NCBI GenBank assembly: GCA_020632575.1
Contig: JACKFH010000007.1
Span: 1-64,000 of the forward strand
Length of the DNA: 64,000 nucleotides
DNA from: Candidatus Omnitrophota bacterium
GTDB lineage: Bacteria; Hinthialibacterota; Hinthialibacteria; OLB16
Direction: 5' to 3'
Of this stretch, positions 26,532-35,846 are shown one piece after another. Below the pieces are notes generated by a model that was not told the origin of the DNA, made no database searches, and worked only from the letters and a program-made list of their open reading frames with translations. A program made the position numbers and the translations under genes. How positions within the stretch are numbered: the stretch's first letter is position 1; each line of letters starts with the position of its first letter.

Positions 26532-27473
26532 ATGCCTTCCCGGATCTATTCTCACTCTTTCATCTCAATTTTCGCGATTATTGTCGCATTTTGGGGATAT
26601 CCTGCCAATTCCGCCATCCAAGTTCTGGAAGAAGGCGATGTCCTGATGGTCAGCGACGAATCCGGAAGCCAATACGGCGCTCTGAAGATCGAGGAGGTCA
26701 ACTCAGAGCGTCGGAGTCTGGTCTATCGTTGGTACCTTCCTCCGGCGGGGGTGGTGGCGTTCAACACCCCCGATCTTCGCAGCGGCACGATGGAGATCCA
26801 GCAGGTTCGAGGGAGAGGGATTGTGGCCTTTGGCCCCTTTGTCCTGGAATGGCATGGGACCGAGGGGAAGCGAGCGGTGATTGGGGCCAACGGCGAGCTG
26901 GGGGTCAATCCGATCCGGATCGCCACCTCGGGGATCAAGGATCCTCCAATCATCCAAGACGCTCGGTCCGGGTATCAGTATGAATTCGCGTCGATCAAGG
27001 AATCGAATGACCCTCTCGGAATCCAGGACACCCTCTCCAACCTCCCCAAAGCGCGGGTCGGATTCACGGTCGCCGACACGATTGTGGATTTCGGCGATGG
27101 GTCCGAGGAGCCGGCTGTTAAGATCATCCGAATCGACCAGGAATCGGACGCCTTCAAACAGGGCGTGAGAAAGGGACAAGTGATCCTGGCTTTTAATGGG
27201 GTCGATGTGATGAGCTCGAAAGACTTTCACGATCAACTCAAGATCTACGACCCGAAAGACACCGCCACTATTACGGTTTGGAGAGATGGGTCCTACCAAG
27301 ACCTGACCTTCTCCACGGAGGCCCGTCTTCAGAAACCGGCAATCAGCGAGGCGGATGGCCAGCAGAAACAAGACTTAACCCCGGAGGAAAAGGTTGACCA
27401 GGAGAACAAAAAAGAGGTTCGCAACCTCATCGAACAATCCCTCGAGGCCCTCCGCGCGGTTCATTACGACTGA
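26532..27473 (+). CDS. Secreted PDZ-domain protein
   Basis: A 313-residue protein with a signal peptide (cleavage near NSA, residue 28). The N-terminal 150 residues form an unrecognised beta-rich region (LEEGDVLMVSDESGSQYG). A PDZ domain follows at about 175-265, with the ligand-groove region VKIIRIDQESDAFKQGVRKG and QVILAFNGVDV. The end is a charged, probably helical tail. No protease domain is present, so it may be an adaptor or a type II-secretion-like GspC part acting in the periplasm. GGAGGATCGGGCC precedes the ATG, a good ribosome site. Confidence 0.85.
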   Translation: MPSRIYSHSFISIFAIIVAFWGYPANSAIQVLEEGDVLMVSDESGSQYGALKIEEVNSERRSLVYRWYLPPAGVVAFNTPDLRSGTMEIQQVRGRGIVAFGPFVLEWHGTEGKRAVIGANGELGVNPIRIATSGIKDPPIIQDARSGYQYEFASIKESNDPLGIQDTLSNLPKARVGFTVADTIVDFGDGSEEPAVKIIRIDQESDAFKQGVRKGQVILAFNGVDVMSSKDFHDQLKIYDPKDTATITVWRDGSYQDLTFSTEARLQKPAISEADGQQKQDLTPEEKVDQENKKEVRNLIEQSLEALRAVHYD

Positions 27474-27500
27474 TCGGGGTTTTGGTCCTTTGGAACTGTC

Positions 27501-27644
27501 ATGAAAAAGAAATCGATTCCAAGCGTACGAATCGGAAGTATTGCGGGCTCATTGAATCAGTACGCTAAAGAAATTCAAGGATCTCACCGAAAAGCGCGCG
27601 AGAAAGCTTGGGAAGAAGCCACCAAAAAGTATTTACTTCGTTGA
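27501..27644 (+). CDS. Possible 47-aa orphan antitoxin-like small protein
   Basis: A short open frame MKKKSIPSVRIGSIAGSLNQ runs on through HRKAREKAWEEATKKYLLR to a TGA at 27642-27644. The basic, helical, AW-containing C-terminus resembles the tails of small type II antitoxins, but no DNA-binding fold can be made out and no toxin follows. The ribosome site is weak. Further on, 27734-27820 has a 28-codon frame ending PIYDSATIAS that may be a gene scrap. The remaining sequence to 27830 shows nothing more. Confidence 0.4.
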   Translation: MKKKSIPSVRIGSIAGSLNQYAKEIQGSHRKAREKAWEEATKKYLLR

Positions 27645-27830
27645 CTTTCAGTTGTAGTCCTCCGGTATTGCTCACGGACCGTCAGGAGTAGTTCCGTATC
27701 GCCAGAAACGTCCAGGAAAAGGACAACGGGCCTAATGAGGTTTCTATCAAAATCTAAACACCTTTCAACCGTAGCCTCCCGGTCGATTCCAATTTACGAT
27801 TCCGCGACTATTGCTTCGTGAGGATCCGCG

Positions 27831-29387
27831 GTGTTTTTTCAGAATAAAAAGTTACAACTTGCTGGGGTTTTGCTGCTTGCCGCCGTCTTACGTTTTGTCT
27901 TCCTCGCGGACAACCCACCGGGGCTTTTTCGGGATGAAGCGGATAAGGGTTACACCACCTATTCATTGATCAAAACGGGCAAAGACCTGGGCGGCCATAA
28001 ATGGCCGCTTCAGATCCAGTCCTTCGGCGCGTACACCTCTCCCTTTTATCACTGGCTTTCGATCCCTTCGATTCGGATTCTCGGTTTGAATGTCTTCTCC
28101 ACAAGATTGATCGCGGCCATCGCGGGCGTCCTGGCTTGCGGCGCCGTGTATCTTCTCGGAAGGGCTTGGGCGAGCGAGAAGCTGGGTTTGCTTTCGGCCC
28201 TGATCCTGGCAGTTTCGCCCTGGCACCTGCTCTTTAGCCGTTGGGCCAACCAAGGAATCCTAATGACCCTATTCATACCGCTCGCACTTTGGGCGACATG
28301 GCGCGCGTTGGAGATCTCAGAGGATAAGAGGTTGAAGTCGCTCGCCTGGATTCTTCTAGCTGGAATGTTTTGGGGAATCTCCTGGAACACCTATGCTCCC
28401 GCTCGACTCTTTGTTCCTCTCTTCATGGCGAGCATCTTTCTGATTCAGATCGCGTTCTCCCCACGGCGCTTCTCGGATGGGATTCGGCTCGTGCTGGCGG
28501 GATTGACGAGTGTCGCGGTGGCGAGCCCGTTTATTCTGGACATCCTCTTCCATTGGGAGGAAACCCAAACCCGACTCAAGTTCTTGACCGGTGGAGAACC
28601 TCTGACCTGGGGAGGTTTCCTGCTCAACTACCTCAAACATTGGGACCCGGGATATTTGTTCCTCTATGGGGACGAGAACCTTCGCCATCATGTTCCCGGG
28701 GAGGGGCAGCTCAACGTTTTCGAAGTGGTGTTCGGGTTGATTGGGATCTTTGGGTTATTCAAAACGACCGGGTTGTGGAGAGGATGGCTGCTGGCGTGGC
28801 TTCTTCTTTCTCCCGTGCCGGCCGCGATCACCAATGAGGGGCTTCCGCATGCTCTCCGGACTTTGATGATCGTCCCCGGGTTTTCCCTTCTCGCTGGGGT
28901 GGGCGTGGCTCTGGCCGCACATTGGCTAACTCAGAAATCGTCCGTTTTGTCCTTCGCGGCAATCGCAATTCTCATTGTGGCCCAGACCGTTTTTGTCGGT
29001 TATCTGTTCTTTCAAAAATTCCCCAACGACGAAAAGGCGGCGTATGCCTGGGAGACTGGGTTGGTTGAGGCGTTGAAATGGACCGAGGTTTCGAGGGGTC
29101 CGACCGAGTTGTGCACCCTCACCGGGGTTCTGGAATATCCGGAAGCCTATCTTCAGTTCGTGTTGAAACCGGACCCCGGAAGCATCCAACGAGGAGGCGG
29201 TTATCCGGGATACCATTTCTTGCCCCTTGGGCGAGCGACCGATCCTCGGCGGGACACGGCGGAGGGCCTCTACCTGGAACGTGCCTATTTTGCAGGCAAA
29301 CCGCCCAACTGGAAGAAAGTTCCTCCGCCCGAGGAATACGAGAAAATGGATTTGTATTGGCGGCTGTATCGAGTGACCACGCCCTGA
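27831..29387 (+). CDS. Polytopic GT39/ArnT-like glycosyltransferase
   Basis: A 518-residue inner-membrane protein with about 10-12 spans. The first outside loop, after span 1, carries the acidic motif FRDEADKGY (about residue 33), where GT39/PMT-type enzymes hold the catalytic Asp that attacks a polyprenyl-phosphate sugar. The soluble C-terminal 100 residues face outside. It probably adds a sugar to lipid, glycan or protein in the periplasm. The start is GTG with AGGA before it. It ends two bases from the end of the convergent response-regulator gene. Two similar membrane glycosyltransferases are also in the window (30179 and 40063). Confidence 0.83.
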   Translation: MFFQNKKLQLAGVLLLAAVLRFVFLADNPPGLFRDEADKGYTTYSLIKTGKDLGGHKWPLQIQSFGAYTSPFYHWLSIPSIRILGLNVFSTRLIAAIAGVLACGAVYLLGRAWASEKLGLLSALILAVSPWHLLFSRWANQGILMTLFIPLALWATWRALEISEDKRLKSLAWILLAGMFWGISWNTYAPARLFVPLFMASIFLIQIAFSPRRFSDGIRLVLAGLTSVAVASPFILDILFHWEETQTRLKFLTGGEPLTWGGFLLNYLKHWDPGYLFLYGDENLRHHVPGEGQLNVFEVVFGLIGIFGLFKTTGLWRGWLLAWLLLSPVPAAITNEGLPHALRTLMIVPGFSLLAGVGVALAAHWLTQKSSVLSFAAIAILIVAQTVFVGYLFFQKFPNDEKAAYAWETGLVEALKWTEVSRGPTELCTLTGVLEYPEAYLQFVLKPDPGSIQRGGGYPGYHFLPLGRATDPRRDTAEGLYLERAYFAGKPPNWKKVPPPEEYEKMDLYWRLYRVTTP

Positions 29388-29389
29388 GA

Positions 29390-29977
29390 TTAGATTTTAG
29401 GGGAAAACCGGTCGTGGAACAGGTTACGGAGTTTGTCGATGGAATCGATCTCTTTTCCGAAATCCATGATCGAGAGTTCTCCGAGCAAGACTTTGAGGAC
29501 GGCGCTGGGGTTTTCGTCCACCATTTCGGAGAGCGTGGTGAGCACTACCGCCTGATCGCCGCTCAACTTGACGGTGATCTCGGTTACAGTTCCCGCGAGG
29601 GCTTTTTTCACCGCTTCGAGCATGCGATCGCGATCGACCGGCTTCAGGACAATATCCTTGAAACCCTCCTTGATGGCCTGCTCCACCACATCCTTGTCAT
29701 GAAAGGCGGTGCATAAAATGAAAGGGGGAACCGGTATTTCGCCGTGATCGTCGACATGCTTGGCGCGGTTGGCCTCTCGGAAAAACTCGACGCCATCCAT
29801 TTCAGGCATCATCAAATCGGTGATGACCAGACTGAAGCGCTCCTTGCTCAAGAGCTTCAGAGCCTCGGCCGCGCTCGCCGCCTGCTCGACGCTGCAATTC
29901 AGCGGCGCCAGACTCTTTCCGATGAGGATCCGATTGAATCCCGTATCGTCCACAACCAAAATTCTTTCTTCAGACAT
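29390..29977 (-). CDS. Response regulator with receiver domain and short C-terminal extension
   Basis: A 195-residue protein whose first about 125 residues are a receiver domain: acidic pair in ILVVDDTG, phosphoacceptor Asp in VITDLMMPEMDG (about residue 53) and conserved Lys in IVLKPVDR. The last 65 residues (VTEITVKLSGDQAVVLTTLS and onward) form no DNA-binding domain I know and may be a dimerisation or protein-binding helix pair. Output is therefore probably by protein interaction. The ATG at 29977 has GAGG before it; the 57 upstream codons in the same frame are not conserved-looking. No kinase lies next to it. Confidence 0.88.
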   Translation of the reverse strand: MSEERILVVDDTGFNRILIGKSLAPLNCSVEQAASAAEALKLLSKERFSLVITDLMMPEMDGVEFFREANRAKHVDDHGEIPVPPFILCTAFHDKDVVEQAIKEGFKDIVLKPVDRDRMLEAVKKALAGTVTEITVKLSGDQAVVLTTLSEMVDENPSAVLKVLLGELSIMDFGKEIDSIDKLRNLFHDRFSPKI

Positions 29978-30178
29978 AGGTCGCCTCAAGCACGGTTTTT
30001 TCGCGGCGGTCGGAACATAGACTAAGCACGAAATCGCCTTGGGCGATTCGCTCAGGGAATAGATTACTAGAATACGCTCATTGTTCAAGGAACCGTCCCG
30101 GGAGGCCACGACCTCGACTCCTCGGGTTGAGCAAATGCGATCAACCAATCGGGCGCCCCGTGTTAAGATCGTTCTCCA

Positions 30179-31426
30179 ATGACCAGGGAAAACAGGCCCT
30201 CATTTTTACTCAGACCCTCCATCTATTTCCTCATCGGGTTCGCCGTTGTCCTCACATCCCATCTTCGTTGGGCCGAGAATCAATGGGATCTGATGGTCTA
30301 TTACCACGCGGGGGAGCGGCTCTGGCATGGGGAAAACCCGTATGAACCCGACATCCCCCCGGGGTTCGAAAACCTCTCTTTCCTGACTGTTTACGTTTAC
30401 CCGCCGATTTTTGTGCGAGTCCTATCGCCTTTCTGTCTGCTCCCCCAGGAGGTCATCCGTCTTTCTTGGTTGGTCCTTCAGGCCTTGGCATTCGAGGGTC
30501 TGTACTTCGCGGGTTTGCGTCTGTTTGGGAGGGAGTTTCATCCGCTTTCCTGGGCTCTGTTTCACTTTGTCGGCGTTCATCACGATCCGATCATGGCGGA
30601 CTTTCGCGCCGGGAACACGGCTGCATTCGAGGCCCTCGCCCTGACCTGTTGGGCGATGTGGCGACTCGACCTCCCCCGACGCGCCGGCGCCATTGTGGGG
30701 ACGCTCATCGCGATCAAACCTTTATTGGTCTTCGTCCTTATCTGGGATTTGGTGCGTCAGAAGTGGAAACCCCTGTTGTGGGCCGTGGGGTTCCTTGGGG
30801 TTGTTGGGCTGCTCATGGTTTGCGACTTCGGTCTGTTCAAGAACTACCTCGATTTCCTTCATTCGAAGACTCTCCAGGAGCTTAACGAGGAGCACACGGC
30901 GGGGATTTACAATTACGCCACCGTGTCCGTGATGTACCGTCTTTTCACCAGCGAAACCGTGTTTGGTCCAGTTTGGGACGCCCCCCTATTGGCGAAAACC
31001 CTGACCTTTCTGATCCCGGTTGTTGTCTGGGTGACCGTTTTCGCCGGGTGGAGGAGGCTGGAAGGCTGGGCTGGCCGGATCGAAGCCAACTCTCTCGGGT
31101 TCACTCTCTTAATGCCATCGGTGTTGTTGACCATCCCCCGCGTCGGCGATTACAACCTCGCCGTCTTGCTGGTCCCGCTCTTCTTCGCGGGTTGGCGTGC
31201 TTGGGAGAGAAGGAACCATGTCGCGTTGAACCTGTTCGTCCTGTCCGGATTCGTGAACAACCTTCCCATTTATGGCGGGAACCTCGATTCCTTCTCTTTA
31301 GAGATGCACTGGTTGCAATACCGTTATGTTGCCCTCGTTCTCCTTTGGTTGGCGGCGCTTTGCATGACTTTTGACCGTCCAACCTTGAAGTCCATTAGTA
31401 AGTCTCAAGATAGTACTCGAGGATAA
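30179..31426 (+). CDS. GT87/DUF2029-type membrane glycosyltransferase
   Basis: A 415-residue polytopic protein of the GT87 (polyprenyl-phosphate-mannose-dependent) type: an early DLMVYYHAGERLWHGENPY segment with the conserved Asp (about residue 38), followed by about nine membrane spans. By family it transfers a hexose from a lipid-linked donor to an envelope glycan or glycolipid. The ATG follows a spacer with no clear ribosome site. Its last 32 bases overlap the end of the minus-strand gene 31395-35216, so the two transcripts must run into each other. Confidence 0.82.
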   Translation: MTRENRPSFLLRPSIYFLIGFAVVLTSHLRWAENQWDLMVYYHAGERLWHGENPYEPDIPPGFENLSFLTVYVYPPIFVRVLSPFCLLPQEVIRLSWLVLQALAFEGLYFAGLRLFGREFHPLSWALFHFVGVHHDPIMADFRAGNTAAFEALALTCWAMWRLDLPRRAGAIVGTLIAIKPLLVFVLIWDLVRQKWKPLLWAVGFLGVVGLLMVCDFGLFKNYLDFLHSKTLQELNEEHTAGIYNYATVSVMYRLFTSETVFGPVWDAPLLAKTLTFLIPVVVWVTVFAGWRRLEGWAGRIEANSLGFTLLMPSVLLTIPRVGDYNLAVLLVPLFFAGWRAWERRNHVALNLFVLSGFVNNLPIYGGNLDSFSLEMHWLQYRYVALVLLWLAALCMTFDRPTLKSISKSQDSTRG

Positions 31427-34400
31427 TCAGGATATCTTGGGTATCGACTCTCCGGTCTCGATTGACATCCGCGCGCATCAAATCGTTCTCTTCTCCCATC
31501 GTGTCGGTCGGTGTCGCTGTCGGCGGAGTGCCCGTTGGCGTTTCGCTGGGTGTGAGGGTTGGAGTGAGTGTGGCTGTCTCCACCACCGATTCCGTTGAAG
31601 TCGGTGTAGCCGTGGCGGTTTCCGTGACTTGAACAGCCGCGCACTCATCGTTGGGAAGCAGACCATAGGCTCGGTGGACCGCGATGCCGGCGACACCCGG
31701 ACCTCCATTCTGAAAACTGTCCAGGACAGAGGCGTCCAGAGATAGCGAACCCTCGACGCCGGAAGGGATTCCGGGAAGATCGAGAGTCTTTAGCAGCCGT
31801 GCCTCCCTCGGATCGAGCAAGATATCGGAAAGCGTCGTGGAGAACCCGTCACCGTTGAATGTCACATTGGTCAATGTGGTGGTTCCGGAATTGGGATTGA
31901 GGTTCACCAATGCGATTTCGGTGCTCGTTTCGTACTCGCTAAAATCCTTGAACACTGTGGGGAAACCCAATTGCAGGGGGAACCCCAATTCATTCCCCGG
32001 GTAATTAAACAACCCGCGCTCCGCATAGGCGTTATAGGCGACCGACTCCAGGAGGCAACCCGAGGAATTTTTCTTGTTCAACTGGATGACCGCGAGGATG
32101 TTGGCCGCCGGAACGGCTGGACTTCCCTCGTGCCAAAAATCCTCCGAGGTAATCTGAACCCACCCAGCAACCGTTGGGTTGTCGTTGAGGTCAAAGAGCG
32201 AAGGGGATCTTCGGAAAGAAGCGACACCGCCCGGCGGAACGAAACCGGTTTGAGTGTGTGTATTGTTTCCGCCGGAAGTGTAGAAATCGACCCGCACTTT
32301 TGCATCGAGGAGTCGATTCAGGTTTAGAACTTGGATAACGGTCTCCCATCCCTCCTCTGATGGGTAGACAAGCGGCCCGTAAGCCACCTTCGAACCACGG
32401 GTGAAAGCCGGGTCGCTTCCGAGGTCTCCCGTGATCAGTTCATCGGGGATGCTGTTAAAGGTTGAAAGCGTTCCGCCGCTTTCGAGATCCGCTGTCGCAA
32501 CCACGGGTCCAGTCGTTCGTATCAGGAGTTTTCCCCGAAAGTCCTTTCCCACATGATCCGCCGGCCGTATCGACTGAGAGGTTCCGGGCTGAAGCAGATC
32601 CAACCGGATAGTCTGTCCCGATGCGGCGCTGTTCGAAAACCGACCGAGACCTTTCTCGGACGATTTCAGGTTTTTCAGACTCTTGATCGTCGGTTCCGAT
32701 TTTGGACTGCTCTCCCGCACAAAAGTCAGTTCGACTGGTGTGGCGAAGAGACCCGAGTTCTGGATGGAAACCACCGTGTCGAAACCCTCGCCGGTCAGGA
32801 TGAGCGGGACGACCACATTCCAACCCCCGAAGACCGTGTCTTCTCGTCCTCCGAATCGAGATCGATGGGCTTCATAAGCGGTGAGGACTCTTTTCTCCCC
32901 ATCGAGGGCCGAGGGGCTGTTTCGGTGCGCCGCCCCGAAGATCGATATGGAGGGAAGGATCCCCTCTTCGTCACGGTAGTCCCGGAGGAAGGCCGCATAC
33001 CTCCCAACACTCTCCAAATCCGTGAACCGAGCAATCGTCGTGGCATCGGCGGGATCGAAGGAAAAGGCCACCGCGCAGTTGGCGTCTGGAGGGATCTGTG
33101 AGTCTTCGACTACGAATGTTTGAGGAAACTCGATGGGGTCTGAGACAACCGAACCTAGCACTTCCTCCGAACCCAGGAACAGAACGCCCAACCTGCACAG
33201 CGTTCCGAAGTCGATGGGTTGAACGGTGAGCGAATCGGAAGCCCCCGTCACAGTGCCGCCGTGATTGAGGGACGGGAAGAAGAGGGTGTCCCCGACCCCC
33301 GCGCTTGCAATCGGATAGAAGACCCCCCCACTCGCCATGGCGGCGTCATTCCCACCCGATGCAAGGTCGACATCGGAATCCGGTTCCGGCGAGGGCGGAG
33401 TCTTTGAACGCTGAATGGCGATAGCGGCGAAGGCCATGGTGTTGTAAATTTCGCCGTTGTTTCGGAGCACTTTCTGACTCGTTGAGGTTCCCCGAATGAC
33501 CGCGCTCGCAATCGCGCCCCCGCCAAGGCTGGGGAAATCCACCGGAATGAGAAGCGTTTCCAGAGGGCGAAGAAGGAAGCACTGGATATCCCGCAAACCG
33601 GCGTTGTCGTACAGATAGAGATTGGCCGCGGTTAGGCCGGGGAGCGGATTCAGGTTGGTCAGAAGGATCTCGGTTTCGAGCCCAGTTGATGGGTTCGATT
33701 TTTCGAGGAAGGGAATCGCCAAAACCTCGGCTCCTCCCTCTTCATCGGGGGAGGATCCCTTGTTGTCCAAATCGAAATAGGTGTCCGCGTCGACACTGAC
33801 ATCCTCTTCAATCAGGTTATAGGAAAGGACATCGAGGACTTCTCCACCCGGACCTCGTTTCACCTGTCGGATTTGCCCGTAGAACTCCTGATCGCTATGG
33901 ATGAACAATATTCCTGCTTGCGATTCAGTGACCAATAAAGACGGCGAGAAGGTTATTGTCCGAGTCTCCGAAACATCAAGTGTCACCTCGCGTTGGTCCA
34001 AGTTATTCCCGAGAGAATCCTTAAGTTCGAGAACGACTGAGTTGAGATTTAGATCATTCAAGTTTTTGATGCTCACCTCGGTTTCCCATCCAGGCTCTTG
34101 AAGTAGGGGCGCCCATGCCGAGCGACTGCGGATTGTGAAACCGGGAATTTCGGACGAGCGGACTCCCAGAACCGAAGAGAATCTGGAGTTCGGATAGGCG
34201 AAATCCGCGACGATGGCCAGCGGTTGAGAAGAATCGATTATCCAGGATCCCGCGAACGATTCCCCCACAGAATCGGAGATTTTGAAGTCGAATGCCCGGC
34301 CTTGGACGAGAACCCCCGAGGGTCCCTCTGTGGTGGCTCCCGTGATCTCGTCCGTGAAAGTGGAACGGTAGTTATTGTTACCAGGGGCTCCTTTCGTGCC

Positions 34401-35216
34401 GACGCCGAAGAATGGGGAATAGGGAACAATATGGATCTCCGTCTCGGCATCATCGGTTGTAAAGACGCGATTGACCTCATAACGAAACGGGCCTTCTTTG
34501 ACGGCCCCCTGGAAATCGACTATCTCGAACATGCGTTCGTTGACACCCGGATAGGCGGTTGAAACAACCGGAGTTGTTTCTGATTGAGTCACGGGGGACC
34601 GCCTTACCTGGACCGCCAGATTGGGCCCCAGTTCTTCAAAACCACCCCCCTTAGATTCGACGATCTTTTGCATCGCCAGCCTTTGGAAGAACTCGCAATA
34701 GTCGATGATATCGGACGCATCCGCCATGAAGTCGGCGGCGAGGGAAAGAACAACGGCGAAATCGCTTCTCGGAGGAATCGAGGCTGGTTGGAAGGTGAAA
34801 CTCGATCCAGGTTCCAAGAGGCCTCCACATTCCGGAACAAAATCGCCGGGATCATCGGCGTTGGAGAAAAGGACAACCGGGACACAATCCATGTTCCCAA
34901 GATTCTGAATGGATATCGTCGTTTCCGTGGTGGCGTCGAGCAATTGCAGCGCGGGGAGGTAGTTCAAAACACCCGGGGCCATGCTATCCGGGAAGTTGAG
35001 TGGAAACGCGGGAGGCTCGCCACCCGAAGCGTCGGGGATTTCGGAACCGCAGGATTCGGTTCCGGGTCCTTTGAAATCGAATTCGGTGTCCAGCAAAATG
35101 GACCTGGCAGCCCCGCTTACTGTTCCGAGATCTTGGCTTAGCGAACGCGTGGGTAAGAATCCCTGTAAGAGTGCGGGAAGGATAATGATGGGAAAGAGAT
35201 ATCTGGACGGAATCAT
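31395..35216 (-). CDS. Giant secreted beta-rich protein with Thr/Pro linker and dockerin-like tail
   Basis: A 1273-residue exported protein. I start at 35216 because the ATG has AAGGAG at the right distance and begins the signal peptide MIPSRYLFPIIILPALLQGF. The body appears to be repeated beta-sandwich modules: several segments share the pattern GWETxVxIxNLN (about residues 370, 980 and 1110), and others have FTFxPASIPP-like turns. After a Thr/Ser/Pro linker near residue 1195-1240 comes one EF-hand-like dockerin loop, DVNRDRRVDTQDILIILEYY. There is no enzyme signature. It is probably cell-surface or extracellular structural matter; no cohesin gene is seen, so a cellulosome role is not supported. 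Confidence 0.8.
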   Translation of the reverse strand: MIPSRYLFPIIILPALLQGFLPTRSLSQDLGTVSGAARSILLDTEFDFKGPGTESCGSEIPDASGGEPPAFPLNFPDSMAPGVLNYLPALQLLDATTETTISIQNLGNMDCVPVVLFSNADDPGDFVPECGGLLEPGSSFTFQPASIPPRSDFAVVLSLAADFMADASDIIDYCEFFQRLAMQKIVESKGGGFEELGPNLAVQVRRSPVTQSETTPVVSTAYPGVNERMFEIVDFQGAVKEGPFRYEVNRVFTTDDAETEIHIVPYSPFFGVGTKGAPGNNNYRSTFTDEITGATTEGPSGVLVQGRAFDFKISDSVGESFAGSWIIDSSQPLAIVADFAYPNSRFSSVLGVRSSEIPGFTIRSRSAWAPLLQEPGWETEVSIKNLNDLNLNSVVLELKDSLGNNLDQREVTLDVSETRTITFSPSLLVTESQAGILFIHSDQEFYGQIRQVKRGPGGEVLDVLSYNLIEEDVSVDADTYFDLDNKGSSPDEEGGAEVLAIPFLEKSNPSTGLETEILLTNLNPLPGLTAANLYLYDNAGLRDIQCFLLRPLETLLIPVDFPSLGGGAIASAVIRGTSTSQKVLRNNGEIYNTMAFAAIAIQRSKTPPSPEPDSDVDLASGGNDAAMASGGVFYPIASAGVGDTLFFPSLNHGGTVTGASDSLTVQPIDFGTLCRLGVLFLGSEEVLGSVVSDPIEFPQTFVVEDSQIPPDANCAVAFSFDPADATTIARFTDLESVGRYAAFLRDYRDEEGILPSISIFGAAHRNSPSALDGEKRVLTAYEAHRSRFGGREDTVFGGWNVVVPLILTGEGFDTVVSIQNSGLFATPVELTFVRESSPKSEPTIKSLKNLKSSEKGLGRFSNSAASGQTIRLDLLQPGTSQSIRPADHVGKDFRGKLLIRTTGPVVATADLESGGTLSTFNSIPDELITGDLGSDPAFTRGSKVAYGPLVYPSEEGWETVIQVLNLNRLLDAKVRVDFYTSGGNNTHTQTGFVPPGGVASFRRSPSLFDLNDNPTVAGWVQITSEDFWHEGSPAVPAANILAVIQLNKKNSSGCLLESVAYNAYAERGLFNYPGNELGFPLQLGFPTVFKDFSEYETSTEIALVNLNPNSGTTTLTNVTFNGDGFSTTLSDILLDPREARLLKTLDLPGIPSGVEGSLSLDASVLDSFQNGGPGVAGIAVHRAYGLLPNDECAAVQVTETATATPTSTESVVETATLTPTLTPSETPTGTPPTATPTDTMGEENDLMRADVNRDRRVDTQDILIILEYYLETY

Positions 35217-35299
35217 TCTTCTAGAAACTCCTTGTGATGGATCAGTCACGGATAATGAGTGGCAATTGACGGAACTTCAAGGACTTTTTTCAAAAAATA

Positions 35300-35833
35300 C
35301 TAATCGACCACCCCATCGAGAACCTCATTGTAGGCATCAAGGGCCGTTTGATCGAACAGAACGAACCGGACAAGCTGGACACTTGAGTTTGCTTCGAGTT
35401 CCTTGGCGATGGCGCCAATGGCAATCTTTGCGGCTTCCCTTAGAGGATAACCATAGACACCTGTGCTGATCGCGGGGAAAGAAAGGGACTCGATCCCGTT
35501 CTCGACAGCGAGTCGAAAGCTGTTGCGATGAGCGTTCGCGAGCAATTCAGGTTCGCCATGATTGCCATCTCGGTAGACTGGGCCGACCGTGTGGATCACA
35601 TACTTCGCCTTGAGATTCCCACCGGTGGTGATACGGGCTTCGCCGGTGGGGCATCCGCCGATTTTCTTGCACTCCTCGAGGATGGCGCGTCCGCCCGCGC
35701 GATGGATGGCGCCATCGACTCCTCCTCCGCCGAGGAGCGAGGTGTTGGCGGCGTTGACGATGGCCTCCGTTTCTTCGCGGGTGATGTCGCCCTGGACAAG
35801 TTCGATCTTCTTGAGAATCTCTTTTGGGATCAT
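35300..35833 (-). CDS. Macro-domain protein, probable ADP-ribose/O-acetyl-ADP-ribose hydrolase
   Basis: A stand-alone macro domain of 177 residues. The ADP-ribose binding motifs are clear: VQGDITREETEAIVNAANTS, GGGGVDGAIHRAGG and FPAISTGVYGYP. By analogy with YmdB-type proteins it removes O-acetyl groups from O-acetyl-ADP-ribose or ADP-ribose from proteins. It starts 13 bases after the sialate O-acetylesterase stop, with GAGGAG as ribosome site, so the two are probably one transcript. Both act on acetyl esters, but in different places (cytosol and export), so a shared pathway is not evident. Confidence 0.93.
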   Translation of the reverse strand: MIPKEILKKIELVQGDITREETEAIVNAANTSLLGGGGVDGAIHRAGGRAILEECKKIGGCPTGEARITTGGNLKAKYVIHTVGPVYRDGNHGEPELLANAHRNSFRLAVENGIESLSFPAISTGVYGYPLREAAKIAIGAIAKELEANSSVQLVRFVLFDQTALDAYNEVLDGVVD

Positions 35834-35846
35834 GAGTCCGGTCTCC

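Noticed and set aside
15045..35216. Cellulosome from the dockerin-like ends of two secreted proteins
   Set aside because: Each has only one EF-like loop and there is no cohesin or scaffoldin gene; more likely a surface or secretion mark.
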